NCBI RefSeq assembly: GCF_003865135.1
Contig: NZ_BHZC01000001.1
Span: 6,448,001 to 6,512,000, forward strand
From: Streptomyces chrestomyceticus JCM 4735
Lineage (GTDB): Bacteria; Actinomycetota; Actinomycetes; Streptomycetales; Streptomycetaceae
Reading direction: 5' to 3'
Length of the DNA stretch: 64,000 nucleotides
Part shown: piece after piece, positions 36,606-45,164 of the stretch
Layout: each line of letters begins with the position of its first letter
Position numbering within the stretch: the first letter of the stretch is position 1
Position numbers and translations under genes: made by a program
Notes under the pieces: generated by a model
Told to the model about the DNA's origin: nothing
Database searches by the model: none
Seen by the model: only the letters and a program-made list of their open reading frames with translations

Positions 36606-37918
36606 TTCTCCATGATGCCCGGTGCCACTGACAACGCGGCGGTCAGGATGCTCCGCACCTGCCCGGTGATGGCCGTCCGGTTCCGTACGAAGTCGGGATC
36701 GGTGACCGCGCCGGTCGCCGGATCGGTGTTCCCGGCGCCGAACTGGAGGACCGGCGTGTGCAGATGGCCGCCCGGCACCTTCAGCTTCAGCGCGTCCCGC
36801 AGCAGCGTCGCCCGGTAGCCGATCTCGTTGGACAGGTAGTCACCGCCGCCGCCCGCACGGGCCGTGGAGCCCGGCGTCGGCCCGTCCGGCCGCTCGACGG
36901 GCGCCCCGCCGCCCGCCGGGATCTCGGTCACCGCCGTGTTGTCCCGTACCGGGAACGGCCCGGTGGGGGTGGTGGCGAGCCGCGCGTACGGCAGGGTCGT
37001 GGTGGTCCACTGCGGCTGCGGCCGTACGGTCGGCACGCCCTTCGGGACAGGCACCGTCTCGGTACGGGATTCGCGTGCGTTGTCCGGATATCCGCCCCGC
37101 CAGGCGCCGTTCGTCCGTTCCAGGTCGAACCGCCCCGGCCGCCCCTGGCTGATGGTGGTGAACAGGTCCACCTGCCGCGGCCCGCGCCGGAAGTGCGGCA
37201 GCAGCGTCCGCTCCACCGTGCCCGCCGCGAAGTCCGCCCACCGTACGGGGAAGACGGCGGTCTCGACACGGGCGAGCCGCCCGGAGGACGTACGGACCGT
37301 CGTACCGTCCAGCGCGAGCGCCGCGGCCCCCGACGGGTTGCTGCGGCGGGCGTCCGCGTCGAGCTGGAAGGGGTCGAACCCGGTCACGACGACGCGTAGG
37401 GTCCGCTTCCCGCCGGGCAGCTCGATCGAGTCCTGCCCGCGCGACCCGCGCTCCAGCGCCCCGGCCAGAGTGTCCCGTTGGTCCGCGGTCAGCCGGAACC
37501 GCGGCTTCCACTCGCGCAGCGCCTCGGTCATGCCCAGCCGCGCCCAGTACAGCGGCCGGTCGTCGTCCCGGCTCAGGTCGCCGCCCTGCGGCCCGCGCCC
37601 TTGGGCGCGGTCCACCGCGCGCCGCCACAGGCCGCGTCCGGCCTCCGTGACGTACCGTTTCGCCGCCCCGTACGAGTGCACCCGCGCGAGCCCGTCGCCG
37701 AACGTCCCGGCCACGTCCGCGAACCCGCTGCGCCGCAGGATCTCCTGCGGCGCGCGCTGCGACAGCCGCTGCTCCTCGACGGTCGGCGCGGCCGTCGTCG
37801 GCCGGGCGGTGCCGGCGGCGGGGGAGGCCGCCGTGGCGGACGGGGCGGTCAGGGCGAGCGGGGCCGCGGTCAGCAGCGCGGCGCCGAACACGCCCACCGA
37901 GGTACGTATGCGTCTCAT
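36602..37918 (-). CDS. Secreted pyroglutamyl-peptidase-I-like protein, Cys replaced by Ser
   Basis: 438 residues. An N-terminal signal peptide (RRIRTSVGVFGAALLTAAPLALTAPSATA, cleaved near Ala29) makes it exported, unlike classical cytoplasmic enzymes. The C15 peptidase part begins at ~175: VVVTGFDPFQ; a Glu in RFDLERTNGAWRGGYPDN and a His in GGHLHTPVLQ match two triad residues. The nucleophile position, Cys in VCN/LCN of the family, is Ser here (DYLSNEIGY). Either a Ser-based variant or an inactive binder. ATG 37918 was chosen for the signal peptide. Coupled to the nitrilase gene. Confidence 0.78.
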   Translation of the reverse strand: MRRIRTSVGVFGAALLTAAPLALTAPSATAASPAAGTARPTTAAPTVEEQRLSQRAPQEILRRSGFADVAGTFGDGLARVHSYGAAKRYVTEAGRGLWRRAVDRAQGRGPQGGDLSRDDDRPLYWARLGMTEALREWKPRFRLTADQRDTLAGALERGSRGQDSIELPGGKRTLRVVVTGFDPFQLDADARRSNPSGAAALALDGTTVRTSSGRLARVETAVFPVRWADFAAGTVERTLLPHFRRGPRQVDLFTTISQGRPGRFDLERTNGAWRGGYPDNARESRTETVPVPKGVPTVRPQPQWTTTTLPYARLATTPTGPFPVRDNTAVTEIPAGGGAPVERPDGPTPGSTARAGGGGDYLSNEIGYRATLLRDALKLKVPGGHLHTPVLQFGAGNTDPATGAVTDPDFVRNRTAITGQVRSILTAALSVAPGIMEK

Positions 37919-37991
37919 GGGGCGAGTAAACCGGCGCCGTGCCGCGGGCGGAAGGGGTTGATCCATTTCCCTCCGCGCGGACCGGCCGCCG

Positions 37992-38651
37992 TCAACTCTC
38001 GCCCGTACCCCCGCCGGCCGCCGGCGCGTCCCCCTCCCCGTCGGCCGCCCCGAGCAGCGCCAGGAAGTCCCCGAACGCCGCCGTCATGTCCACCTCCGCC
38101 GGGTCCAGCAGCCACTGCAACTGGAGTCCGTCCATCACGGCGGCCAGCAGCGGCGCGGCCCGCTCCGGCGTCAGCCCGCCCGGCAGCCGGTCGCCGTACT
38201 CCGTCCGCAGCACCTCGGCCAGCCCCTCCCGCACCCGCCGGAACCGCCGCTCGAAGAAATCACGGGCCGGGTGGTCCTCGGTGACGCTGTCCCCGGCCAG
38301 GACCGTGTACGTCTGGACGACCCCGGGCCGCCCGGCGTTGTACTCGACCAGCCCGGCGAGGGTGTCCGTGCGCCAGGCGCCGGTGGCCGCCGCCGCGGCC
38401 GTGTCCCAGCGGTCGCGCGCCTCCAGGACGCCGACCAGCAGCAGTTCCTTGCTGGGGAAGTGGTGCAGCAGGCCCTGCTGGGTCAGTCCGGCGCGCTCGG
38501 CGACGGCGGCGAGCGACGTACCTCGGTAGCCGCGCTCGGCGATCAGCTCCATGGCGGCCTGGAGGATCGCCTCGCGCCGCTCCGCGCGCCGAGCCTCGCG
38601 TCCGCCGCCGCTCCGGCGGCCGGCGGTCCGTACCTGGTCCCGTGCAGTCAC
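37992..38651 (-). CDS. TetR-family transcriptional regulator
   Basis: 219 residues. The DNA-binding domain is at ~24-70: REAILQAAMELIAERGYRGTSL, AERAGLTQQGLLHHFPSKELLL. The C-terminal domain with FFERRFRRVREGLAEVLR resembles TetR_C_6 types. GTG 38651 follows TANNNT by six bases, so the mRNA is probably leaderless. It is divergent from the GH3 glycosidase gene and probably controls it; such TetR-GH3 pairs occur in sugar utilisation loci. Confidence 0.85.
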   Translation of the reverse strand: MTARDQVRTAGRRSGGGREARRAERREAILQAAMELIAERGYRGTSLAAVAERAGLTQQGLLHHFPSKELLLVGVLEARDRWDTAAAAATGAWRTDTLAGLVEYNAGRPGVVQTYTVLAGDSVTEDHPARDFFERRFRRVREGLAEVLRTEYGDRLPGGLTPERAAPLLAAVMDGLQLQWLLDPAEVDMTAAFGDFLALLGAADGEGDAPAAGGGTGES

Positions 38652-38712
38652 CGGGCGAGCGTAACCCCGCCCACCCCGGTCATAAGGTAACCAGAAGATA
38701 ACGACGCTTACC
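38652..38712. promoter_or_regulatory. tetR / GH3 divergent control region
   Basis: Minus-strand TACGCT (38663-38658) lies 6 bases before GTG 38651. A relatively A+T-rich patch at 38680-38712 carries inverted GGTAA (38686-38690) and TTACC (38708-38712), a weak operator candidate. Confidence 0.4.
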
Positions 38713-38782
38713 GTTCGCCAGGTGAACCGGTCACAATCAGGCCCAGGACCCGAAGCCGTACGTCCACGCCAGGGAGAGCCGT

Positions 38783-41357
38783 ATGACCGACCACCGAAGC
38801 GCCCACACCGCGGCGGCCGCCGTGGCCGTCGAGAAGGCCCTCGGCAAGCTGGACCTCGACACCAAGGCCCGGCTGCTGTCCGGGCAGGACGTCTGGACGC
38901 TGCCCGCCGTCCCGGAGATCGGGCTGCGGTCCCTGGTCATGTCGGACGGCCCGGTCGGCGTGCGCGGCCAGGGGTGGGGCGCGGCGGACCCGTCCGTCGC
39001 CCTGCCCAGCCCCACCGCGCTGGCCGCCACCTGGGACCCGGAGCTGGCACGCCGCGCGGGCCGGCTGCTCGCCCAGGAGGCGCGCCGCAAGGGCGTGCAC
39101 GTCCTGCTGGCCCCCACCGTCAACCTGCACCGCTCCCCGCTCGGCGGCCGCCACTTCGAGTGCTTCTCCGAGGACCAGTACCTGACCGGCGTGATCGGCG
39201 CGGGGTACGTCACCGGGGTCCAGGACGGTGGGGTGGGGACGACCGTCAAGCACTTCGTGGGCAACGACGCCGAGACCGAGCGCTTCACCGTCGACAACCG
39301 GATCGCCCCCCGGCCGCTGCGCGAGCTGTACCTGGCGCCCTTCGAGCACATCGTCGAAACCGCCCGGCCCTGGGCCGTCATGACGGCCTACAACCAGGTC
39401 AACGGCGTGACGATGACCGAACACCGCGAGCTGGTCGCCGGTGTCCTGCGGGGTGAGTGGGGCTTCGACGGGGCCAACGTCTCCGACTGGACGGCGGCCC
39501 GCGACACGGTACGGGCGCTGCGCGGCGGCCTGGACATCGCGATGCCGGGGCCGCGCACGGTCTTCGGCGCCCCGCTCGCGGCGGCCGTCCGCGACGGGCG
39601 GGTGACGGAGGACGAGGTGGACGACGCGGTGCGCCGCGTGCTGCTGCTCGCCGCCCGCACGGGCTGCCTGGAAGGCGTTCCGGCCGCCGTCGCCCCCGAG
39701 GACGTGCCGCCGGACATCGACGGCCGCGCGCTGGCCCGCGAGATCGCGCGCCGCGCCTTCGTCCTCGTACGCAACGAGCCGGTCGTACGGGATGAAGCGG
39801 CTGTACGGGATGAACCGGTCGTACGGGACGAGCCGGCCCCGGAAACCGCACCGGCTCCGACCCCACCCCGCGCCCTCCCCCTCACCCCCCCACCCCCTCC
39901 GCAAGCTCGCCGTCATCGGTGCCGCGGCCAAGGACGCCCGGGTGCTCGGCGGCGGCTCCGCCACCGTCTTCCCCGAGCGGATCGTCTCCCCGCTGGAGGG
40001 CCTGCGCGCCGCGCTGCCGGACACGGAGGTCACCTTCTCGGCCGGCGCCGACCCGCGCACGAAGGTCCCGCACGCCCGCGCGGGCTTCGAGCTGTGCGCC
40101 CGTTACTACGGCTCGGACGGCGTGCTGCTCGCCGAACAGCCGCAGTTCGACGGCAAGGTGCAGGCCATGGGCCGGTTCCCGGACGGCGTCACGCAGCGCA
40201 ATCTGCACACCGTGGAACTGGCGGGCACGTTCACTCCACAGGTCGGCGGCGCGCACACCTTCGCCGTCTCCGGCACCGGCGAACTACGGTTGACCGTCGG
40301 CGGCCGGGTGCTGTTCGACGCCCCCTGCGCCCCGGACACGGACGACCCGTTCGAGGCGTTCATGAACCCGGCGGAGCACCGCGTGACGGCGGAGCTGACG
40401 GCCGGGCGGACCCTGGACGTGGTCCTGCGGTTCGTCCCGCGCGGCACCGGTCTCGGCCCCGACCTGCCCGTACTGACCTTCGCGCTCGGCCACGCGGAGC
40501 CGCAGCTCGACCCGGACGCCGAGATCGAGGAGGCGGTACGGGCCGCCGCGGAGGCGGACGCCGTGGTCGTGGTCGTGGCGACCACCGAGGAGACCGAGTC
40601 GGAGGGCTTCGACCGTACGGGCCTGGCCCTGCCGGGGCGCCAGGACGAGCTGGTCTCGCGGGTGGCCGCCGCCAACCCGTACACCGTCGTGGTGGTCAAC
40701 GCGGGCTCCCCGGTGGAGATGCCGTGGCGCGAGGAGGTGCCCGCCGTCCTGCTCGGCTGGTTCCCCGGCCAGGAGGCGGGGGCCGCGCTGGCCGACGTCC
40801 TGCTGGGGACGCACGAGCCGGGCGGCCGTCTGCCGACCACCTGGCCCGCCCGCCTGGCGGACGCCCCGGTCACCCAGGTCACCCCGGCCGGCGGCCGCAT
40901 CACGTACGAGGAGGGCGTCTTCATCGGCTACCGGGCCTGGCAGCGGCGGGCCCGCGAGGAGGCGGGCCCGGCACCGGCGTACCCCTTCGGGCACGGACTG
41001 GGCTACACCGACTGGAGCTACGAGTCCCTGGAGGCGACCCCGGCACGCGCCCGCGTCCGGGTGCGCAACACCGGCACGCGCCCCGGCCGCGAGGTCGTAC
41101 AGGTCTACCTCGCGCCCCTGGACCGGGTCGCGGGCCCGGCGCCGGCGGACCGCCCGGACCGCTGGCTGGCCGGATTCGCGACGGTGGAGGCCGCCCCGGG
41201 CGAGACGGCCGAGGCCGAGATCGTGCTGCCGCGCCGCGCCTTCGAGATCTGGGACGAGGCGGCCGGTGCCCGCCGGTTCGTGGACGGTACGTACGCGATC
41301 GAGGCGGCCCGCAGCGTCGCCGACCGGCGGCTGGCCGCACAGGTCACCGTGGCCTGA
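38783..41357 (+). pseudogene. Frameshifted GH3 beta-glucosidase with PA14 domain
   Basis: About 858 codons in two frames. The first has the GH3 N-terminal domain: KARLLSGQDVWTLPAV, VLLAPTVNLHRSPLGGRHFECFSED, VKHFVGNDAETERF and the nucleophile Asp in GFDGANVSDW (~230). After 39885-39891 (seven C) the frame changes by one base and gives RKLAVIGAAA, a PA14 domain (ARYYGSDG...), GWFPGQEAG, YPFGHGLGYTDW and a fibronectin-like end. Removing one C joins them exactly. Acts on beta-glucosides or related sugars; no signal peptide. GGAGAG lies before ATG 38783. A small in-frame repeat (VVRDEAAVRDEP) just precedes the break. Confidence 0.85.
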
Positions 41358-41373
41358 CCGCGCTCGTCAGGAC

Positions 41374-41492
41374 GGCCCGGAGGCACGAAGGCACGAAGGC
41401 ACGAAGGCCCGGAGGCACGACGGCCGGAGGCGCGAAGGCCCGGAGGCACGAAGGCCCGGAGGCGCGAAGGCCCGGAGGCGCGGCGGCCGGAG
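41374..41492. repeat. Tandem 9-base repeat between convergent genes
   Basis: Twelve or so variants of GGCACGAAG / GGCCCGGAG run from just after the GH3 stop to just before the stop of the lipoprotein gene. It fills the whole gap. Confidence 0.8.
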
Positions 41493-41494
41493 CC

Positions 41495-42226
41495 TCAGCC
41501 CCCGGCCAGCACCTCCACATCGCCCCCGTCACTGTGCACCTTGACCTTGTGCGGCGAACCGCTGTCCACACGGGCGGTGACCGTGCGGTCCCCGCCGTCC
41601 GTGGTGGCGTCCACCGCGTAACGGCCCTGCGGCAGCCGGACGGATACCTGGCCGCCGCTGGTGTGGCCGTCCACCCGGTCCGGTACGGCGGTGAAGCGCG
41701 CCTCGATGTCCCCGCCGTCGGTCTTCAGGGCCGCTTGCTCGGCCGCACAGTCCCTGAGGTCGATGCCGCCGCCACTGGTGTGCGCGTCGACGGCCCCCAC
41801 GGCGCCCTCGACATCGATGTCCCCGCCGTCGGTCGACAGCTTCACGGCGGCCGACCGCGGCACCCGCACCTCGTAGGCGACGCTGCACTTGCCCTTGACG
41901 CCTCCGCAGTCGTCCGCGGTGAGCTTCAGCGTGCCGTTGTCGAGGGAGTGCTGGGTGCTGGGCTTTCTCTCGCCGTAGACGAGGCGTTCCGTCACCTTGA
42001 CCCCGCCACCGGCCGTGTCGTCGGCGACCACGTAGATGTTGCCGCCCGGAGTCGTCACGTCCAGCTTCGCCGTCTTCCCCTTCACCGTGTAGGTCTGCTC
42101 GCTGTCGGTGACCTTTTCGGTCAGCTCGCAGCCGGTGACCGCGACGGCCACCGTGACGAGGGCGGCCGAGGCCAGCGCGACGCGGGTGGTGCGGTCTCCC
42201 GGCCTGGCGGCGCGGCGTGCGGTCAT
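41495..42226 (-). CDS. DUF4097-like beta-strand repeat lipoprotein
   Basis: 243 residues. A signal peptide ending in a lipobox (VAVAVTGCELTEK, Cys ~32) anchors it outside the membrane. The mature part is a series of beta strands with repeated Asp-Gly-Gly-Asp or Ser-Gly-Gly turns (LSTDGGDIDVEG, HTSGGGIDLRD, KTDGGDIEAR, HTSGGQVSVRL, TTDGGDRTVTA), as in the adhesin-like DUF4097 fold. Two Cys pairs may form disulfides. Function unknown; no operon partner. ATG 42226 has a GGGGGACC upstream. Confidence 0.8.
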   Translation of the reverse strand: MTARRAARPGDRTTRVALASAALVTVAVAVTGCELTEKVTDSEQTYTVKGKTAKLDVTTPGGNIYVVADDTAGGGVKVTERLVYGERKPSTQHSLDNGTLKLTADDCGGVKGKCSVAYEVRVPRSAAVKLSTDGGDIDVEGAVGAVDAHTSGGGIDLRDCAAEQAALKTDGGDIEARFTAVPDRVDGHTSGGQVSVRLPQGRYAVDATTDGGDRTVTARVDSGSPHKVKVHSDGGDVEVLAGG

Positions 42227-42401
42227 GGTGGGTCCCCCGGAACGGGTTGCGGCGTGCGCGGGCGGGGAGCGGCGTACGGGGCACGCGCCGCCGCGCGGGT
42301 CGGCTTCATCCTCCCGCGCCCCGCGTTCCGTCCCCATCCCCAGCAGGAACGATCTGCCCGCCCCGCCCCTTAAGGGTGTCCGTGCCGCACCGTCAGGGCC
42401 G

Positions 42402-43298
42402 CTACGTCCCCTTACGGGTGATCTCCTGGAACGCCATCCGGGCCAGCTCCCGCTGCCCCTCCCGGCCGGGGTGGAACCAGTCCCAGGCACTCAACTCCGC
42501 GCCCGTGAAGCGGAAGTCGAAGACCGACCGGTCGAAGCGGCACAGCTTGTCGCGCTCGCAGACCGACTCCAGGGCCTTGTTGTAGGCCATCACCCGGTCC
42601 CGCACGCTCTGCCGGCGGGTGTCCGCGGCCTTCGACAGGTCGTCGGGGTCGCGCAGCATCGAGCCGCAGATCCCGAGCTTCCACACTTCCTTGCCCAGCG
42701 GGTTCTGCCGTCCCTGCGACCACAGCCGCATCAAATCCGGTACGGCCGCGACGTACACCTGCGTCTTGGGCAGGGCGCGCCGCAGCGCGCGCAGCGACGC
42801 CTCGAAGTCGGCGCGGAAGGCGGTCTCCGTGGTCATCGCGCCGACGTCGGTGCGGCAGGCGTCGTTGGCGCCCACCAGGACGGTGACCAGCTCGGGCCGC
42901 TTCCGTACGGCCTGCTCGACCTGGGCGGGCAGGTCGCGCATCAGCGCGCCGGTCTTCGCGAAGTTCCAGCTCTGTGTGGCGGGGTCCTTCACCAGCCGCC
43001 GGGCGACGCTGTTCACGTCCGGGTCCGTGCCGGTCGCCCAGGAGACGGCGGGGCAGTCGGACAGCACCGAGCAGGCGTCGAACCCGACGGTGATGGAGTC
43101 GCCGACCGCGGCCACCGAGGCGGGGTCGGTGCGCCAGGCGGGAGAGGGCTTGGGGGAGAGGCGCGGGGCCGTCCGGCCGCCGTCGTCGGGGGCGCCGGCG
43201 CAGGCCGCCAGGGAGACGGCGAGCGCGGCCGCCGTGAGGACGGCGGCCACGGCGGTACGGGCCCGGGTTGGCCGAAAGGGGCGATCGGCCTCGGTCAT
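42402..43298 (-). CDS. SGNH/GDSL hydrolase lipoprotein
   Basis: 298 residues. A lipoprotein signal (AAVLTAAALAVSLAACAG, Cys ~35) is followed by an SGNH esterase fold: block I VAAVGDSITVGFD (Ser ~71), block III TVLVGANDACRTD, and block V SAWDWFHPGREGQ with the catalytic Asp and His. Extra Cys residues suggest disulfides, as in secreted Streptomyces esterases. The substrate (lipid, acetyl sugar) is not evident. A G-rich ribosome site precedes ATG 43298. Confidence 0.87.
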   Translation of the reverse strand: MTEADRPFRPTRARTAVAAVLTAAALAVSLAACAGAPDDGGRTAPRLSPKPSPAWRTDPASVAAVGDSITVGFDACSVLSDCPAVSWATGTDPDVNSVARRLVKDPATQSWNFAKTGALMRDLPAQVEQAVRKRPELVTVLVGANDACRTDVGAMTTETAFRADFEASLRALRRALPKTQVYVAAVPDLMRLWSQGRQNPLGKEVWKLGICGSMLRDPDDLSKAADTRRQSVRDRVMAYNKALESVCERDKLCRFDRSVFDFRFTGAELSAWDWFHPGREGQRELARMAFQEITRKGT

Positions 43299-43624
43299 CC
43301 CCTGTCCCCCTCCGGCGTGCGAGTGATATCTGTTCCGGTACCGACGGTACGTCACCCCCCGACGCCTGCCGCGCGGTAGCTTGTGCCGTGACCCGTAGGG
43401 TCCTCGCCCGACGGCACCGGCACAGTCGGCACGCGTGTAGTACATCACGTCATTAACTGTCCCTTTTGCGGCAAATTGGGGCTCATGGTGTTTACTGTAG
43501 GTAACCTCGGATGCTGGTGCCGACGTGATCACTGGGGCAGAATGCTGGAAGCTGTCCCGGCCGCGACCGGAACGGGCACGAGGCCGCTGGGGAAGGCGAA
43601 CCTCGAACCGTATCGGAGGTCCCG
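43299..43624. other. Divergent intergenic region upstream of DUF3145
   Basis: 326 bases without a gene. It contains one of the least G+C-rich patches of the window (43440-43500), with TACTGT at 43493-43498 as a possible -10 for the rightward gene. GGAGGT at about 43615-43620 is its ribosome binding site. Confidence 0.4.
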
Positions 43625-44119
43625 GTGACGACACGTGGAGTCCTGTACGTCCACTCCGCACCGCGCGCGCTGTGCCCGCACGTCGAATGGGCCGTCGCGG
43701 GCGTCCTCGGTGTGCGCGTCAACCTCGACTGGATCCGCCAGCCGGCGTCCCCCGGCACCTGGAGAGCCGAGTTCTCCTGGCAGGGCGAGTCCGGCACGGC
43801 CTCCAAACTCGCCTCCGCGCTGCGCGGCTGGCACCTGCTGCGCTTCGAGGTGACCGCCGAACCCTGCGCCACCGCCGAGGGCGAGCGCTACAGCGCCACG
43901 CCCGAGCTGGGCATCTTTCACGCCGTCACCGGCATCCACGGCGACATCCTGATCCCCGAGGACCGGCTGCGCGCCGCGCTCGCCCGTTCGGCGGGCGGCG
44001 AGACCGAGCTGGCGGCCGAGGTCGCCAAGCTGCTCGGCAAGCCCTGGGACGACGAGCTGGAGCCCTTCCGGTACGCGGGCGAGGGCGCCCCGGTCCGCTG
44101 GCTGCACCAGGTCGTCTGA
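43625..44119 (+). CDS. DUF3145 domain protein
   Basis: 164 residues matching the actinobacterial DUF3145 family along its whole length: GVLYVHSAPRALCPHVEWAV at the start, LDWIRQPASPGTWRAEFSW, LRFEVTAEP and ELEPFRYAGEGAPVRWLHQVV at the end. Soluble, no signal peptide. The family has no known function but lies near the fab genes in many Streptomyces, as here. GTG 43625 has GGAGGT upstream. Confidence 0.87.
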   Translation: MTTRGVLYVHSAPRALCPHVEWAVAGVLGVRVNLDWIRQPASPGTWRAEFSWQGESGTASKLASALRGWHLLRFEVTAEPCATAEGERYSATPELGIFHAVTGIHGDILIPEDRLRAALARSAGGETELAAEVAKLLGKPWDDELEPFRYAGEGAPVRWLHQVV

Positions 44120-44180
44120 CCCGCCGCACCGGCCCGCGGCGCGCCGGTGCCGCCCTTGCCCTGGAGCCCGCTCCAGGCCG

Positions 44181-44192
44181 TAGCGTGCGGGC
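44181..44192 (+). promoter_or_regulatory. -10 element for leaderless dehydrogenase mRNA
   Basis: TAGCGT at 44181-44186, then six bases, then ATG 44193. A CTGGAGCCCGCTCCAG palindrome (44161-44176) lies in the spacer and could be an operator. Confidence 0.5.
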
Positions 44193-45062
44193 ATGCCTGA
44201 CAAGACCTCAGTGGCGGTGCTCGGCACCGGAATCATGGGCTCGGCGATGGCCCGCAACCTCGCCGGCGCCGGCCTGGACGTCCGCGCCTGGAACCGTACC
44301 CGCGCCAAGGCCGAACCCCTGGCCGCCGACGGCGTACGGGTCGTGGACACCCCGGCCGAGGCGGTGGACGGCGCGGACGCCGTGCTGACCGTCCTGCTGG
44401 ACGGACCGGCCGTACTGGACGCCGTACGGGCGAGCGCCCCCGCCCTGCGCGCGCGGACCCTCTGGCTCCAGATGAGCACCGTGGGCGCCGACGGAACCGC
44501 CCCGCTCGCCGCCTTCGCCCGCGAACACGGGCTGGACCTCGTGGACGCGCCCGTGGTCGGCACGAAGGAACCCGCGGAGAAGGGCCTGCTGACCGTTCTC
44601 GCGGCCGGGCCGCAGGACGTACGGGAGCGGGCGGCGCGCATCCTGGACATCGTCGGACAGCGCACCCTGTGGGTCGACGAGGACGCGTCCTCGGGCGCGG
44701 CCAGCCGCCTCAAGCTCGTCGTCAACAGTTGGGTGCTCACCGTCATCAACGGCACCGGCGAGGCACTGGCCCTCGCCCAGGGACTCGGCGTGGACCCCCG
44801 CTCCTTCCTCGAAGCGGTCGCGGGCGGACCGCTCGACCTGCCCTACCTCCGGATGAAGTCGGAGCTGATCCTGTCCGGCGCGTACCCGGCGAGCTTCACG
44901 GTGTCCGCCGCGCGCAAGGACGCCCGGCTGATCGAGGAGGCCGCCGCGGCGGGCGGGGTGCACATGGACCTGGCGGCGGCCGCGGCGGAACGTTTCCGGC
45001 GGGCGGAGGCACAGGGGCACGGCGACGAGGACGGCGCGGCGGCGTACTACGCCAGCTTCTGA
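44193..45062 (+). CDS. NAD(P)-dependent oxidoreductase, 3-hydroxyisobutyrate dehydrogenase family
   Basis: 289 residues of the beta-hydroxyacid dehydrogenase family. The N-terminal Rossmann motif VAVLGTGIMGSAMARNLAGAG (~7-27) is followed by WNRTRAKAEPL, where the Arg after the second strand suggests NADP. The substrate loop is DAPVVGTKEPAEKGLLTVLAAG and the catalytic Lys is in SRLKLVVNSW. Reduces or oxidises a small hydroxyacid or imine; not specified further. It ends against fabF with two hairpins between. Confidence 0.87.
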   Translation: MPDKTSVAVLGTGIMGSAMARNLAGAGLDVRAWNRTRAKAEPLAADGVRVVDTPAEAVDGADAVLTVLLDGPAVLDAVRASAPALRARTLWLQMSTVGADGTAPLAAFAREHGLDLVDAPVVGTKEPAEKGLLTVLAAGPQDVRERAARILDIVGQRTLWVDEDASSGAASRLKLVVNSWVLTVINGTGEALALAQGLGVDPRSFLEAVAGGPLDLPYLRMKSELILSGAYPASFTVSAARKDARLIEEAAAAGGVHMDLAAAAAERFRRAEAQGHGDEDGAAAYYASF

Positions 45063-45086
45063 GGCGTACGCGGTTCCGCGTACGCC
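45063..45086. terminator. Short perfect hairpin between dehydrogenase and fabF
   Basis: GGCGTACGCGG and its exact complement with a two-base loop, starting right after the dehydrogenase stop codon. Confidence 0.6.
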
Positions 45087-45100
45087 CCCCGGGCACGCGG

Positions 45101-45132
45101 AAGGGGCCGCGCCACACGGCACGGCCCCTTTT
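45101..45132. terminator. Bidirectional intrinsic-type terminator before fabF end
   Basis: AAGGGGCCG (45101-45109) pairs with CGGCCCCTT (45122-45130), followed by T on the + strand (45129-45132) and A/T on the other. Serves the dehydrogenase and the fab operon. Confidence 0.7.
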
Positions 45133-45164
45133 CACACCTCACGGACCAGCGGTCCCGGCTCCGG

